A stretch of DNA of 17,737 bases from an uncultured bacterium (GCA_905214265.1 CAJMLQ010000059.1:1-17737), one strand, 5' to 3'; counted from the first letter of the stretch, positions 1-6,701 are shown. Program-made: numbers and translations. The notes: generated by a model not told the origin, from the letters alone.

Positions 1-81
1 GTGGAAGATCATGTACGTGCCATCGACCTTATATTCCATCAGGGAAAGGTTACCATCCTCCGCAATCCGCCTGCTCCTCAC
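1..81 (-). CDS. GNAT-like acetyltransferase N-terminal fragment, runs off the window
   Basis: Reading leftwards on the minus strand, the frame gives RIAEDGNLSLMEYKVDG followed by TYMIFH, then leaves the window. The pattern (short acidic loop, EDGN, strand, 'MEYKVDG', strand ending in H) resembles the first two strands of the small YjdJ/At1g77540-type GNAT acetyltransferases, in which a 'HTxV' motif follows. That is family knowledge applied to about 25 residues, so it is weak. The best start in this frame is a GTG at 79-81, which has no ribosome binding site; an in-frame TGA lies about 16 codons upstream. It overlaps the end of the 26-codon ORF at 52-130 in another frame, so it could be translated by coupling, or the two could be one frameshifted gene. 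Confidence 0.35.
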   Translation of the reverse strand, partial: MRSRRIAEDGNLSLMEYKVDGTYMIFH

Positions 82-130
82 AAAGGCAGCAGGCCAGCCC
101 GCAGCAGGAGATCCCCTTTTCCCGTTTCAT
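52..130 (-). pseudogene. Short DUF3795-like cysteine-motif ORF (possible broken gene)
   Basis: An ATG at 128-130 opens a 26-codon minus-strand ORF that stops with TAA at 52-54. It begins MKREKGISCCGLACCLC and continues to C23-G-G-W26. Cys10-x3-Cys14-x2-Cys17-x5-Cys23-x2 matches the start of DUF3795-type zinc-binding proteins (CGLxCxxC...CxGC), except that the fourth cysteine of the pattern is Trp and a stop follows at once. A GAGG site overlaps the stop codon of the upstream gene (140-523) seven bases before the ATG, so it would be translated as the second gene of that unit. It looks like an N-terminal remnant joined by deletion or frameshift to the GNAT-like frame. The alternative is a chance cysteine-rich ORF. 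Confidence 0.33.
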
Positions 131-139
131 ACTGCCGCC

Positions 140-523
140 TCAGGCTGCACGGGTCAACCGGCGCCGCCGCACTTCCGGAAGCGGAAGGCTTCTTCTTTCA
201 CGGCGGACTTTACGTCGTGCCAACCGCTGCTTCCGAATAACCGCCGCCAGGCATCCGGCCGCCGAGACAGCGGCCGCTGCCAGCGCCGCCAGTGCAAAAC
301 CCGCCAACAGAGCCAAAAGCGGATGCCGCAAAAAACCAACGACCCGATAAAGAAGCCAGTCAGAAAGCAGGTTCATGCACAGCCCCATAGCCGCACACCC
401 TGTAGCCTGACAAATCCCCCGCAAAATTCTCCGCCCTTCCATATAATGCAGAGCAACGGCAAATACGCCGCCCGCCAGTAGAGTGCGGCTCAAACCAAAC
501 AGGATCTCCCAAAACTGTTCCAT
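140..523 (-). CDS. Small three-helix membrane protein of unknown function
   Basis: This is a 127-residue protein with three predicted membrane helices (about residues 5-27, 37-58 and 67-95) and a strongly basic, Arg-rich tail from residue 97 to the end. I do not recognise the family. YabQ, a sporulation membrane protein that lies near spoIIE in Bacillus, was considered because spoIIE is in this window, but the sequence does not convincingly match. The ATG start at 521-523 has only a weak purine stretch before it (GGAA). A much stronger site, AGGAAAGGAG at 564-573, lies further upstream and serves a TTG in another frame. The promoter has TTGCAT and TATAAT 17 bp apart and contains a LexA-like box, so expression may be damage-induced. 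The next ORF (52-130) begins nine bases after its stop. Confidence 0.7.
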   Translation of the reverse strand: MEQFWEILFGLSRTLLAGGVFAVALHYMEGRRILRGICQATGCAAMGLCMNLLSDWLLYRVVGFLRHPLLALLAGFALAALAAAAVSAAGCLAAVIRKQRLARRKVRRERRSLPLPEVRRRRLTRAA

Positions 524-590
524 ACAAAAATTCCGGCCTTGCCTCTCCCTTGGTTCAAGGCCACTCCTTTCCTGAACAATAACGCCATGT

Positions 591-608
591 AAAACGAATA
601 TTCGTTTT
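591..608. promoter_or_regulatory. 18-bp perfect palindrome, possible second LexA-like operator
   Basis: AAAACGAATATTCGTTTT is a perfect palindrome just downstream of the expected minus-strand transcription start. Its CGAA/TTCG halves resemble degenerate LexA half sites, but they are packed without the normal 4-bp centre, so this could be the site of a different dimeric regulator. Confidence 0.4.
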
Positions 609-618
609 TGATGACTTT

Positions 619-647
619 ATTATAACGTATGTTCGAAAAAAATGCAA
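619..647 (-). promoter_or_regulatory. SigA-type promoter for the small membrane protein gene
   Basis: On the minus strand, TTGCAT (642-647) and a perfect TATAAT (619-624) are separated by 17 bp. The expected transcription start near 612 gives a leader of about 90 bases before the ATG at 523. The spacer contains a LexA-like site. Confidence 0.65.
622..635. promoter_or_regulatory. LexA-like (SOS) operator 1
   Basis: Read on the minus strand the site is CGAACATACGTTAT. It fits the Gram-positive LexA consensus CGAAC-N4-GTTYG except for the last two positions. It lies between the -35 and -10 of the minus-strand promoter, the usual place for a repressor to block RNA polymerase. The assignment rests on motif and position only. 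Confidence 0.5.
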
Positions 648-691
648 GGGGTTCCCGAAAATTTTTTCGAACTTTTTTTCTCATCATTCTC

Positions 692-720
692 TTGACAAAA
701 TTCAAAAAAATCTGCATACT
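692..720 (+). promoter_or_regulatory. SigA promoter for the AlkD-DUF1848 unit
   Basis: A consensus -35 TTGACA (692-697), a 17-bp spacer and -10 CATACT (715-720) are followed after 37 bases by the TTG start at 758. An AT-rich tract upstream (about 655-690) could act as an UP element. Confidence 0.75.
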
Positions 721-757
721 AAAAACAAAAACATTTGTGCAATGGAGGGCGAAACGA

Positions 758-1471
758 TTGCAAAACGATATGGAGCTGATCCGGCAGGAACTTACCGCGT
801 TGGCGGAACCGGACTATCAGAAGTTTTCCTCCTCGCTTCTCCCCGGAACGGCAAATATTCTGGGGGTACGGCTCCCGGTCCTGCGGCGGATTGCTGCACG
901 GCTGTCTAAAGGCGGCTGGGAGCGGTGGCTTTCCGCTTTTGACGTCTGTCAGGACTCCCCACCCGCCTTCGAGGAAACCATGCTGGCGGGCATGGTAATC
1001 GTTTCCGCCTGGATGCCGCTAGCAGAACGCTTTACACGCATCCGCTCTTTCATCCCGCGCATTGATAATTGGTCCGTCTGCGACAGCTTCTGCACCAGTT
1101 TAAAAGAAGCCAGTGCCTATCCAGCAGAATACTGGGCTTTTTTGCAGGAGTTTTTTCAATCTAAGAAAGAATTTGCGGTCCGGTTTGCGCTGGTGATGGC
1201 AGCCGATCATTTTATCATTCCAGACTATCTGGAACAGGTTCTCGATAAAATCGACGCCTTCTCCCATCCGGCCTATTATGCACAGATGGCCGCTGCCTGG
1301 GCGCTTTCCATTTGTTTTGTAAAATTCCCGGATAAGACGATGCCGCGGCTCGTCGCCAGCCCCCTGGACGATTTCACCTACAACAAAGCGCTGCAGAAGA
1401 TCTGTGAATCCCGGCGTATAGACAATCCGACACGGGCGCAGATCCGTGCGATGAAACGGAGGGCCCCATGA
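758..1471 (+). CDS. AlkD-type DNA alkylation repair protein (DNA glycosylase)
   Basis: This 237-residue protein has the HEAT-repeat fold family of AlkD, which removes N3- and N7-alkylated purines from DNA in the cytoplasm without base flipping. The N-terminal LIRQELTALAEPDYQKFSSS, the block ILGVRLPVLRRIA and the C-terminal IRAMKR are typical. The residues used by Bacillus cereus AlkD all have counterparts here: Trp105 and Asp109 in NWSVCD, Arg142 in VRFALVMAAD and Trp181 in AAAWALS. The length equals that of the characterised enzyme. The start is taken as TTG at 758, nine bases after GGAGG at 744-748; the first in-frame ATG (770) is 21 bases from that site, and an ATG at 629 lies upstream of the promoter. 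The stop overlaps the next ATG (ATGA), so the two products are probably translationally coupled. Confidence 0.88.
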   Translation: MQNDMELIRQELTALAEPDYQKFSSSLLPGTANILGVRLPVLRRIAARLSKGGWERWLSAFDVCQDSPPAFEETMLAGMVIVSAWMPLAERFTRIRSFIPRIDNWSVCDSFCTSLKEASAYPAEYWAFLQEFFQSKKEFAVRFALVMAADHFIIPDYLEQVLDKIDAFSHPAYYAQMAAAWALSICFVKFPDKTMPRLVASPLDDFTYNKALQKICESRRIDNPTRAQIRAMKRRAP

Positions 1472-2364
1472 TTCTCAGTGCAAGCCGTCGTACGGATATT
1501 CCGGCTTTTTACGGCAGCTGGATACTCCGCCGCCTTCAGGAAGGATTTGTGCGAGTCCGAAATCCCTTCCGCCCCCATCAGGTTCGGGAGATTTCCCTTT
1601 CCCCGGATCTGGTGGATTGTATCGTCTTTTGGACCAAAAACGCCGACCCATTTCTGGAATTTCTGCCAGAAATTCGAAAAATGGGCTATTCCGATTGCAT
1701 CCAGCACACCCTGACCCCCTACGGGCCGGAGCTGGAGCCAGGTCTTCCTCCCAAAAAGCAGCTGCTGGAGCAGCTGCGCCGCCTAGGGACCGAAGCAGGA
1801 CCGGAGCGGATCGCTTGGCGCTACGATCCGGTTATCGTGGACGCGGCCCATCCGGTCCTATATCATCTGGAACAATTCGATCGGATGTGCCGCATCCTGA
1901 AAGATTCGGTTTCCCGGTGCTTTTTCAGTTTTTTGGATCTTTATCCCAGCCGGATGCAGGCCGAAAAATTTTCGCCGGTCCGCACGGCAGACATGCGGCT
2001 GCTGGCGGCAGGTTTTTCGAAAAGTGCCGCTCAGTATGGTATTCGGCTGTTTACCTGTGCAGAAGAAATCGATCTTGAAAAAAACGGCATTGCCCACGGC
2101 GCCTGCATTGACCCGATCTGGATCAGCCAACTTTCCGGCCGGGTCATTTCAGTGCGGAAGGATCCTAACCAGCGCCCGGCCTGCGGCTGCGCGGAGAGTA
2201 TCGACATCGGCGCATATGGCAGCTGCCCCCACCGGTGCGCTTACTGCTACGCTTCCGGCAGCCGCATGCTGAACCGCCTTTCTCACGACCCCGTTTCCCC
2301 CTTTCTGCTGGGTGGTCCGAATCCAGCGGATGAGATTCGCATGTTTCCGAAAGGTCGGAGCTGA
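1468..2364 (+). CDS. DUF1848 family protein with C-terminal Cx3Cx2C motif
   Basis: This is a 298-residue DUF1848 protein, recognised from the N-terminal MILSASRRTDIPAFYGSW, the RNPFRPHQV and DCIVFWTKN blocks, the central WRYDP, and the C-terminal DIGAYGSC. The function is not established. Cys239 and Cys241 (CGC) are followed by Cys253-x3-Cys257-x2-Cys260 in CPHRCAYCYA. This is the spacing of a radical SAM [4Fe-4S] site, but it is placed near the C-terminus rather than at the start of the barrel. The family probably binds an iron-sulfur cluster; the chemistry is unknown. The ATG overlaps the stop of the AlkD-type gene. A ribosome binding site (GGAGG at 1459-1463) lies inside that gene. The coupling suggests a shared damage-related role, which is inference. 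A rho-independent terminator follows 44 bases downstream. Confidence 0.88.
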   Translation: MILSASRRTDIPAFYGSWILRRLQEGFVRVRNPFRPHQVREISLSPDLVDCIVFWTKNADPFLEFLPEIRKMGYSDCIQHTLTPYGPELEPGLPPKKQLLEQLRRLGTEAGPERIAWRYDPVIVDAAHPVLYHLEQFDRMCRILKDSVSRCFFSFLDLYPSRMQAEKFSPVRTADMRLLAAGFSKSAAQYGIRLFTCAEEIDLEKNGIAHGACIDPIWISQLSGRVISVRKDPNQRPACGCAESIDIGAYGSCPHRCAYCYASGSRMLNRLSHDPVSPFLLGGPNPADEIRMFPKGRS

Positions 2365-2408
2365 ATTTCTTCATATTCATATCGCATCGTCCATTTACGT
2401 TTCCTGAA

Positions 2409-2459
2409 TTTTAAAAAGCAAGCCGCTGTTCGCAATGGACAGCGGCTTGCTTTTTAAAA
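2409..2459. terminator. Bidirectional rho-independent terminator, perfect 21-bp stem
   Basis: The arms 2409-2429 and 2439-2459 are perfectly complementary around a 9-base loop (TCGCAATGG). The core GCAAGCCGCTGT is flanked by A and T runs, so the hairpin ends in a U-tract on both strands. It ends the DUF1848 transcript and the convergent regulator transcript, and it includes the TAA stop of the regulator (2454-2456). Confidence 0.9.
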
Positions 2460-4745
2460 TTCATCCAAGCCTTCCTCCTTCCTGGACAAACGGCGCGGAG
2501 TCGTCCCGTATACCTTAGAAAACGCCCGGCGGAAGGTCCGTACAGTCGCGTAACCGACCATTTCGGAAAGCTCGTCGATCCCAACGTCCTGCTGATCCAG
2601 AATTTGCTTGGCGTTGCGGATCCGCACCTCGTTGATATAATCCAGCAGCCCTGTTCCGGTTTCGCTGCGGAATACTCGGGAAAGGTATTTGGGGTTGCGG
2701 TCCAGCGCATCCGCAATACTGCCGATATTCAGGCTGCAGTCCTGATAATGCTCCTGCACGAATTGCTGAACCTGCACGACAAGACTGCCGCCGGCGCCCT
2801 CGTTTTGCAAACGGATGGCATGGCAAATGAATACCAGCAGATTCAGAAAGCTGTCTTTCAAGGTTTCCTGCTCTGCGGCGAGAAACAGCATCTGGATTTT
2901 TCGCGCCAGCTGGTTTTGCAGTTCTTCTTCTGTTAAAAACTCGCCGCAGGCCGCCATAATGGCACTGTAAGAGTCGTAGATCATGATCCGTTCCGCAGAA
3001 AATGACATGCCAGTCCGGCTGGCAAACTTCTCAAAAATCTTATCAACCAGCAAGCGGGCTGCATCGTGATCTCCATTCTGCACCGCACAAATCAACTCCC
3101 GCCGGTAGAACTCCTTCTGCGTTCCACCCAGCTCCTCCCCGCCGGAAAAATCCGCCGCCAGCGTCACTCCATATCCGCCCAGGATACTCTTATACTCCAG
3201 AACGTCCTGAACCTCCCGATAAAGCAGGTGCAGTTCGCTGAAATTGTCCGTTTCCCCGCTCACCGCGCAGATAACCGGCACAGAAAACTCGTCCATAAAG
3301 AGGTTGCAGGTGGAGTCCAGTATTTCACGCCCTTTTTCATTCCAGATTTCTTCCCCCTCCGGCGTCAGCAGCAGCAGATACAGCAGCAGTTCCCCGTCCT
3401 CCGTCCGGGCATAGTCCATGCCCCCGCTCATGGAGCCGATTTTTTCCACAAATACGTTGTCCACACAAAACAGATAGGTGTTCCGGAACTGGTTCACCGA
3501 AGCCATATCTTCCGAGAACTGCACGCTGTCAGTATCAATGGAAAAGGCCAGCAAAAGGAAACGTCTGCCTGCCTTTTCCGGAAAATACTCCTCCGCGCCA
3601 GCAAATTTATAGTTGTTCTGCCGCCCGCGGAGACAGGCGCGCAGATACTGGGCGCGAAGCTGGACCGTCTGATCCGACAGCCGCTGGCGCATGTCCCGAT
3701 TTTCCAGATTCAGGGTGTTGTAGGTGGATTTGATCCATTCGAATTCATTCTCCGTCCCAGGCCGGCGGCCGATAAGCCCGACCAAGCTCTTGACGGGATG
3801 ATAATTCACCTGTGTCAGCAGGACCACCAGCACGACACCAAGGATCAGCGCCGCCAAAATGCACCCGGCAAAGACTAGGCGGTAGGAATGCAGCACGCCA
3901 TAATAAATCGACTCCGGAGCCAATACAGTATAATACCAAGGGCTGACGTTAGACTTAACTGTTGTGCAGATATATTCTTCCTGTCCCGCTGTCAGAGGAT
4001 AGGAATCCTTCTGTAAAACCGGATAAACGCCGGTCAGGGCAATCGTTTCGTCGGAGCACCAGGCCTCCTGTCCATCCGGGTCAGAAATCATCAGCAGACG
4101 GCTCTCCAGCGGCGCGGCAAGTCGTTTCACCGTACTCAGAGGAATGGCCACAAAAATATTGATGGGTTCGTAGGATCCGAAAATCGTGTTGCAGTAGACC
4201 AGGTGCGGTTCCGCACTGTCTGCGGAAAACCCGGAAGCGATCAGGAACTGATTGCTGTACCGGGCGGACACCTGCTCCATCCACTCCTCGCGCCCAACCT
4301 CTGAACCTGCCTCCTTGTGACGCATATAAAGGAAGTCCGATGAATTTGCGGTCGCCTGGGTGATGATGTAGTCTTTTTCGGTATAATAGATCATCACGCA
4401 CAGCTCACTGTCCAGCGACTTTACATAGGCCTGCAGCTCTTTGAGAAACTCCGACGAGTTGGAGCGGAAATAAACGTCGTTTTTCTGGTAGGACCGGCGG
4501 GACTGTAAAAACCGCGGGCTGTTGAAGATATACTGATAGGTGCTTTTCAGCTCAGATACCCGGCTGTCGATGTTCTCCTGAAGATTCACCAGCATTAGAT
4601 TGTTCGTGGAGGAGATCTCTCCCCGGATCAGCTTCGTGGTATTCATCCCGTGGTACACAAAACAGCACACCGGAATCACCAGCACCAGGCTGTAAGAAAT
4701 CAGCCACTGCAGCGCCACGCTCTTCCGCATCAGCCCTATTTTCAA
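2454..4745 (-). CDS. Membrane-anchored sensor / AraC-family transcriptional regulator
   Basis: This 763-residue protein begins with a membrane helix at about residues 11-33. An extracytoplasmic sensor region of about 255 residues follows (Cache-like by position), then a second helix at about 289-311 and a cytoplasmic linker. The C-terminal AraC/XylS DNA-binding domain spans about residues 656-755, with two helix-turn-helix units (SIADALDRNPKYLSRVFR and LSEMVGYATVRTFRRAF). Regulators of this layout commonly sit beside LplABC-type sugar importers and activate them in response to an extracellular ligand. The start is TTG at 4743-4745, eight bases after a perfect AGGAGG (4754-4759). The open frame extends to 4892 but passes through the promoter and ribosome binding site, so the extension is not coding. 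The gene diverges from the solute-binding protein gene. Confidence 0.9.
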   Translation of the reverse strand: MKIGLMRKSVALQWLISYSLVLVIPVCCFVYHGMNTTKLIRGEISSTNNLMLVNLQENIDSRVSELKSTYQYIFNSPRFLQSRRSYQKNDVYFRSNSSEFLKELQAYVKSLDSELCVMIYYTEKDYIITQATANSSDFLYMRHKEAGSEVGREEWMEQVSARYSNQFLIASGFSADSAEPHLVYCNTIFGSYEPINIFVAIPLSTVKRLAAPLESRLLMISDPDGQEAWCSDETIALTGVYPVLQKDSYPLTAGQEEYICTTVKSNVSPWYYTVLAPESIYYGVLHSYRLVFAGCILAALILGVVLVVLLTQVNYHPVKSLVGLIGRRPGTENEFEWIKSTYNTLNLENRDMRQRLSDQTVQLRAQYLRACLRGRQNNYKFAGAEEYFPEKAGRRFLLLAFSIDTDSVQFSEDMASVNQFRNTYLFCVDNVFVEKIGSMSGGMDYARTEDGELLLYLLLLTPEGEEIWNEKGREILDSTCNLFMDEFSVPVICAVSGETDNFSELHLLYREVQDVLEYKSILGGYGVTLAADFSGGEELGGTQKEFYRRELICAVQNGDHDAARLLVDKIFEKFASRTGMSFSAERIMIYDSYSAIMAACGEFLTEEELQNQLARKIQMLFLAAEQETLKDSFLNLLVFICHAIRLQNEGAGGSLVVQVQQFVQEHYQDCSLNIGSIADALDRNPKYLSRVFRSETGTGLLDYINEVRIRNAKQILDQQDVGIDELSEMVGYATVRTFRRAFSKVYGTTPRRLSRKEEGLDEF

Positions 4746-4811
4746 AGCAACTACCTCCTGCAGACCAGCATCTCTTTTCAGCCGCCAGGCAACGCTGAAA
4801 GGAATGTCTAT

Positions 4812-4840
4812 ATTATAGAATAAAACCATTTTTATTACAA
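4812..4840 (-). promoter_or_regulatory. SigA promoter for the sensor/AraC regulator gene
   Basis: On the minus strand, TTGTAA (4835-4840) and a perfect TATAAT (4812-4817) are 17 bp apart, placed about 65 bases upstream of the TTG start. The leader contains a small imperfect hairpin (TTTCAGC at 4776-4782 with GCTGAAA at 4794-4800). Confidence 0.7.
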
Positions 4841-4870
4841 CCGAATTTTTGTGACAATTTTTCCATTTCT

Positions 4871-4943
4871 GCCAAAAGGGTACATTTTCCAAGGCGTTTT
4901 TGCCACAAAATGTACCTTTTTTTCACCAAAGTGTCCTTTTGGC
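4871..4943. promoter_or_regulatory. Cluster of three related operator-like sites
   Basis: Site A (4871-4888) read on the minus strand is AAAATGTACCCTTTTGGC. Site B (4907-4924) on the plus strand is AAAATGTACCTTTTTTTC. Site C (4928-4943) is AAAGTGTCCTTTTGGC. A and B form an inverted repeat; B and C are direct repeats whose starts are 21 bp (two helical turns) apart, and C ends three bases before the -35 of the importer promoter. Direct half-sites about two turns apart next to the -35 are typical of AraC-family activators. The most likely ligand is the divergent regulator; this is inferred. Confidence 0.6.
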
Positions 4944-4946
4944 CCC

Positions 4947-4975
4947 TTTACACAAGGCTGCAAATGCGCTATTCT
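4947..4975 (+). promoter_or_regulatory. SigA promoter for the sugar importer operon
   Basis: TTTACA (4947-4952), a 17-bp spacer and TATTCT (4970-4975) lie about 60 bases before the ATG at 5036. Both hexamers deviate from consensus, as expected for an activator-dependent promoter. Confidence 0.65.
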
Positions 4976-5035
4976 GGCAGTATCCAGTAAGGACACATCA
5001 TCCCTGGAAACAACAGACAGGAGGAAACAAAACCT

Positions 5036-6688
5036 ATGAAAAAGCTGCTTGCAATGTCCATTACTCTCGCTCTTGTAGCCAGCATGTTTTCCGCCTGCGG
5101 CGATAACGCCGCAAACTCTTCCCAAGGCTCCTCTTCCCCATCCGGTTCCTCTTCCGGCGGCAGTTCTTCCCAAGCCGCCAGTTCCGGCACAGAAGCCGTG
5201 GGCATTACCTATCCGCTGGAAGGCAAACCTAAGCTGTCAATTGTAACCACGCAAAGCACGTATGTTTTAAATAGCTATACTGCTTGGCAGGACACCCCGT
5301 TTATCGAAGCTTGGGCGGAACAGACCGGCGTTGACTTGGAGGCTTCCTTTGTTTCAGATTTCTCCGTTTACCTAGCCTCCGGGGATTACGCGGATATCAT
5401 TAATTATAGTTGGAATAATTACAGCGGGGGGTTGTCGAAGGCCATAGATGACGGGATTATCATCGACATTGCAGATTATGTGGAGAAATTCGCGCCGGAT
5501 TATTGGAAGGTCATGAACGAAATCCCTCAGCGCAAAAAAAACATTACAACCCCTTCTGGCGAAATACCCGGTTTCTCCGGTTTCTATAAAATGGGACCTG
5601 ATACGAGTCCGGCTATGTATGGATGTTTTATCCGCGGCGACTGGCTGGATGATCTGTCTCTTGAAGTTCCAAAAACGCCTGATCAGCTTGTCAATGTGCT
5701 GAAAGCTTTCCGAGATGAAAAAGGGGCCGCTGTTCCTATGACCCTGACGCTACTCGATCTGGGGCTACTTGGTTCGCAGGGAATGTTCACTTCTCCCTTT
5801 GGGCTCGTCAATACTGACTACTACCAAGTGGAAGGTAAGATTCATTTCGGTGCCTACGAAGAGTCCTATAAGGATTATATAACTTTCCTGAATCGTCTAT
5901 ATGCTGAAGAACTCATCGACAAAAATGTTCTAACAGTTGACTGGAATACCACACAGGCTAATATGCTTAACGGTGTCAGCGGAATTGGGGCTGGTTTTGC
6001 AACCGGGGAAATGAAGAACCTTGTGTTGCAGGCTACCTCCAGCGATCCGGGCTACAACCTGGTTGGCATGGGTTCTTTGGTGCAAAGCGAAGGAGATCGA
6101 GCGATGTTTCACTGGTTTACCGGCTATGCATCAGGAGCGTGTTCTGCAATTACAACCTCCTGCAAAGATGTGGAAACTGCTGTAAAATTTCTCAATTACG
6201 GTTATACGGAAGCCGGCCAACGGCTAATGTGTTACGGCGTTGAGGGTATTACCTTCAATATGATTGACGGTGCTCCTTATTACACAGATTATGTAAAAAA
6301 TAATCCGGACGGTCTAAATTTCAATCAGGCGTTAAGCCCCTATGCCTTTCATCCGGCGGGAGGGCCCTATGTTGCCGATGATGGTTATCTCAAACAAGTT
6401 GCTAGCGACGCCCAGCTTTCCGCGAAAAAGCTCTGGGCAGATACTGACGCCGAGAAATATTACGTGCCAACAAGTAGAATCTCCGTAGCTGACAAGTATT
6501 TATCCGATTATACTGCTATTAAAAGCGAAATTGACACCTGCGTCAGCGAATACTTCGCTAAGTTTGTCACCGGCGAATACCCTATCGAGGAAAAATGGGA
6601 CGAGTACATCTCCACCCTAAAGAGCATGGGCATTGACACCATGATCCAGTACTATCAGGAAGCCTACGACGTATATCAGTCCTGGTAA
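5036..6688 (+). CDS. Extracellular sugar-binding lipoprotein of an ABC importer (LplA-like)
   Basis: This 550-residue lipoprotein has a signal peptide MKKLLAMSITLALVASMFSA, cleaved before Cys21 (lipobox FSAC). A Ser/Gly-rich flexible linker runs to about residue 55, and a family 1-type solute-binding domain of the LplA/YtcQ group for oligosaccharides or glycosides fills the rest. It would capture substrate at the outer face of the membrane and hand it to the two downstream permeases. AGGAGG at 5019-5024 lies 11 bases before the ATG. It is the first gene of its operon and is followed by a hairpin that probably raises its level relative to the permeases. The middle of the gene is visibly more AT-rich than its neighbours: hand counts give 25/60 GC at 5401-5460 against 34/60 at 7441-7500. 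The mannose-related substrate is suggested only by the nearby GH38 gene. Confidence 0.9.
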   Translation: MKKLLAMSITLALVASMFSACGDNAANSSQGSSSPSGSSSGGSSSQAASSGTEAVGITYPLEGKPKLSIVTTQSTYVLNSYTAWQDTPFIEAWAEQTGVDLEASFVSDFSVYLASGDYADIINYSWNNYSGGLSKAIDDGIIIDIADYVEKFAPDYWKVMNEIPQRKKNITTPSGEIPGFSGFYKMGPDTSPAMYGCFIRGDWLDDLSLEVPKTPDQLVNVLKAFRDEKGAAVPMTLTLLDLGLLGSQGMFTSPFGLVNTDYYQVEGKIHFGAYEESYKDYITFLNRLYAEELIDKNVLTVDWNTTQANMLNGVSGIGAGFATGEMKNLVLQATSSDPGYNLVGMGSLVQSEGDRAMFHWFTGYASGACSAITTSCKDVETAVKFLNYGYTEAGQRLMCYGVEGITFNMIDGAPYYTDYVKNNPDGLNFNQALSPYAFHPAGGPYVADDGYLKQVASDAQLSAKKLWADTDAEKYYVPTSRISVADKYLSDYTAIKSEIDTCVSEYFAKFVTGEYPIEEKWDEYISTLKSMGIDTMIQYYQEAYDVYQSW

Positions 6689-6701
6689 GGAATTTTCCCC
6701 G

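Noticed and set aside
140..523. Identification of the small membrane protein as YabQ
   Set aside because: Size and helices are roughly similar and spoIIE is in the same window, but spoIIE is 16 kb away and the sequence shows no convincing YabQ pattern.
629..757. N-terminal extension of the AlkD-type protein from an ATG at 629
   Set aside because: The codons are AT-rich and run through the TTGACA/CATACT promoter. The TTG at 758 has a well-spaced GGAGG and gives the normal family length.
3066..3878. 270-codon open frame on the plus strand
   Set aside because: It lies antisense to the sensor/AraC gene and has no start signal or family pattern.
4746..4892. Extension of the sensor/AraC regulator to an ATG at 4892
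   Set aside because: It crosses the gene's own -10/-35 and a perfect AGGAGG. The TTG at 4745 is ideally spaced and leads directly into the first membrane helix.
4746..5035. CcpA cre site or riboswitch upstream of the importer operon
   Set aside because: No TGWAARCGYTWNCW-like site and no conserved riboswitch core was seen; the repeats present fit AraC-type half sites better.
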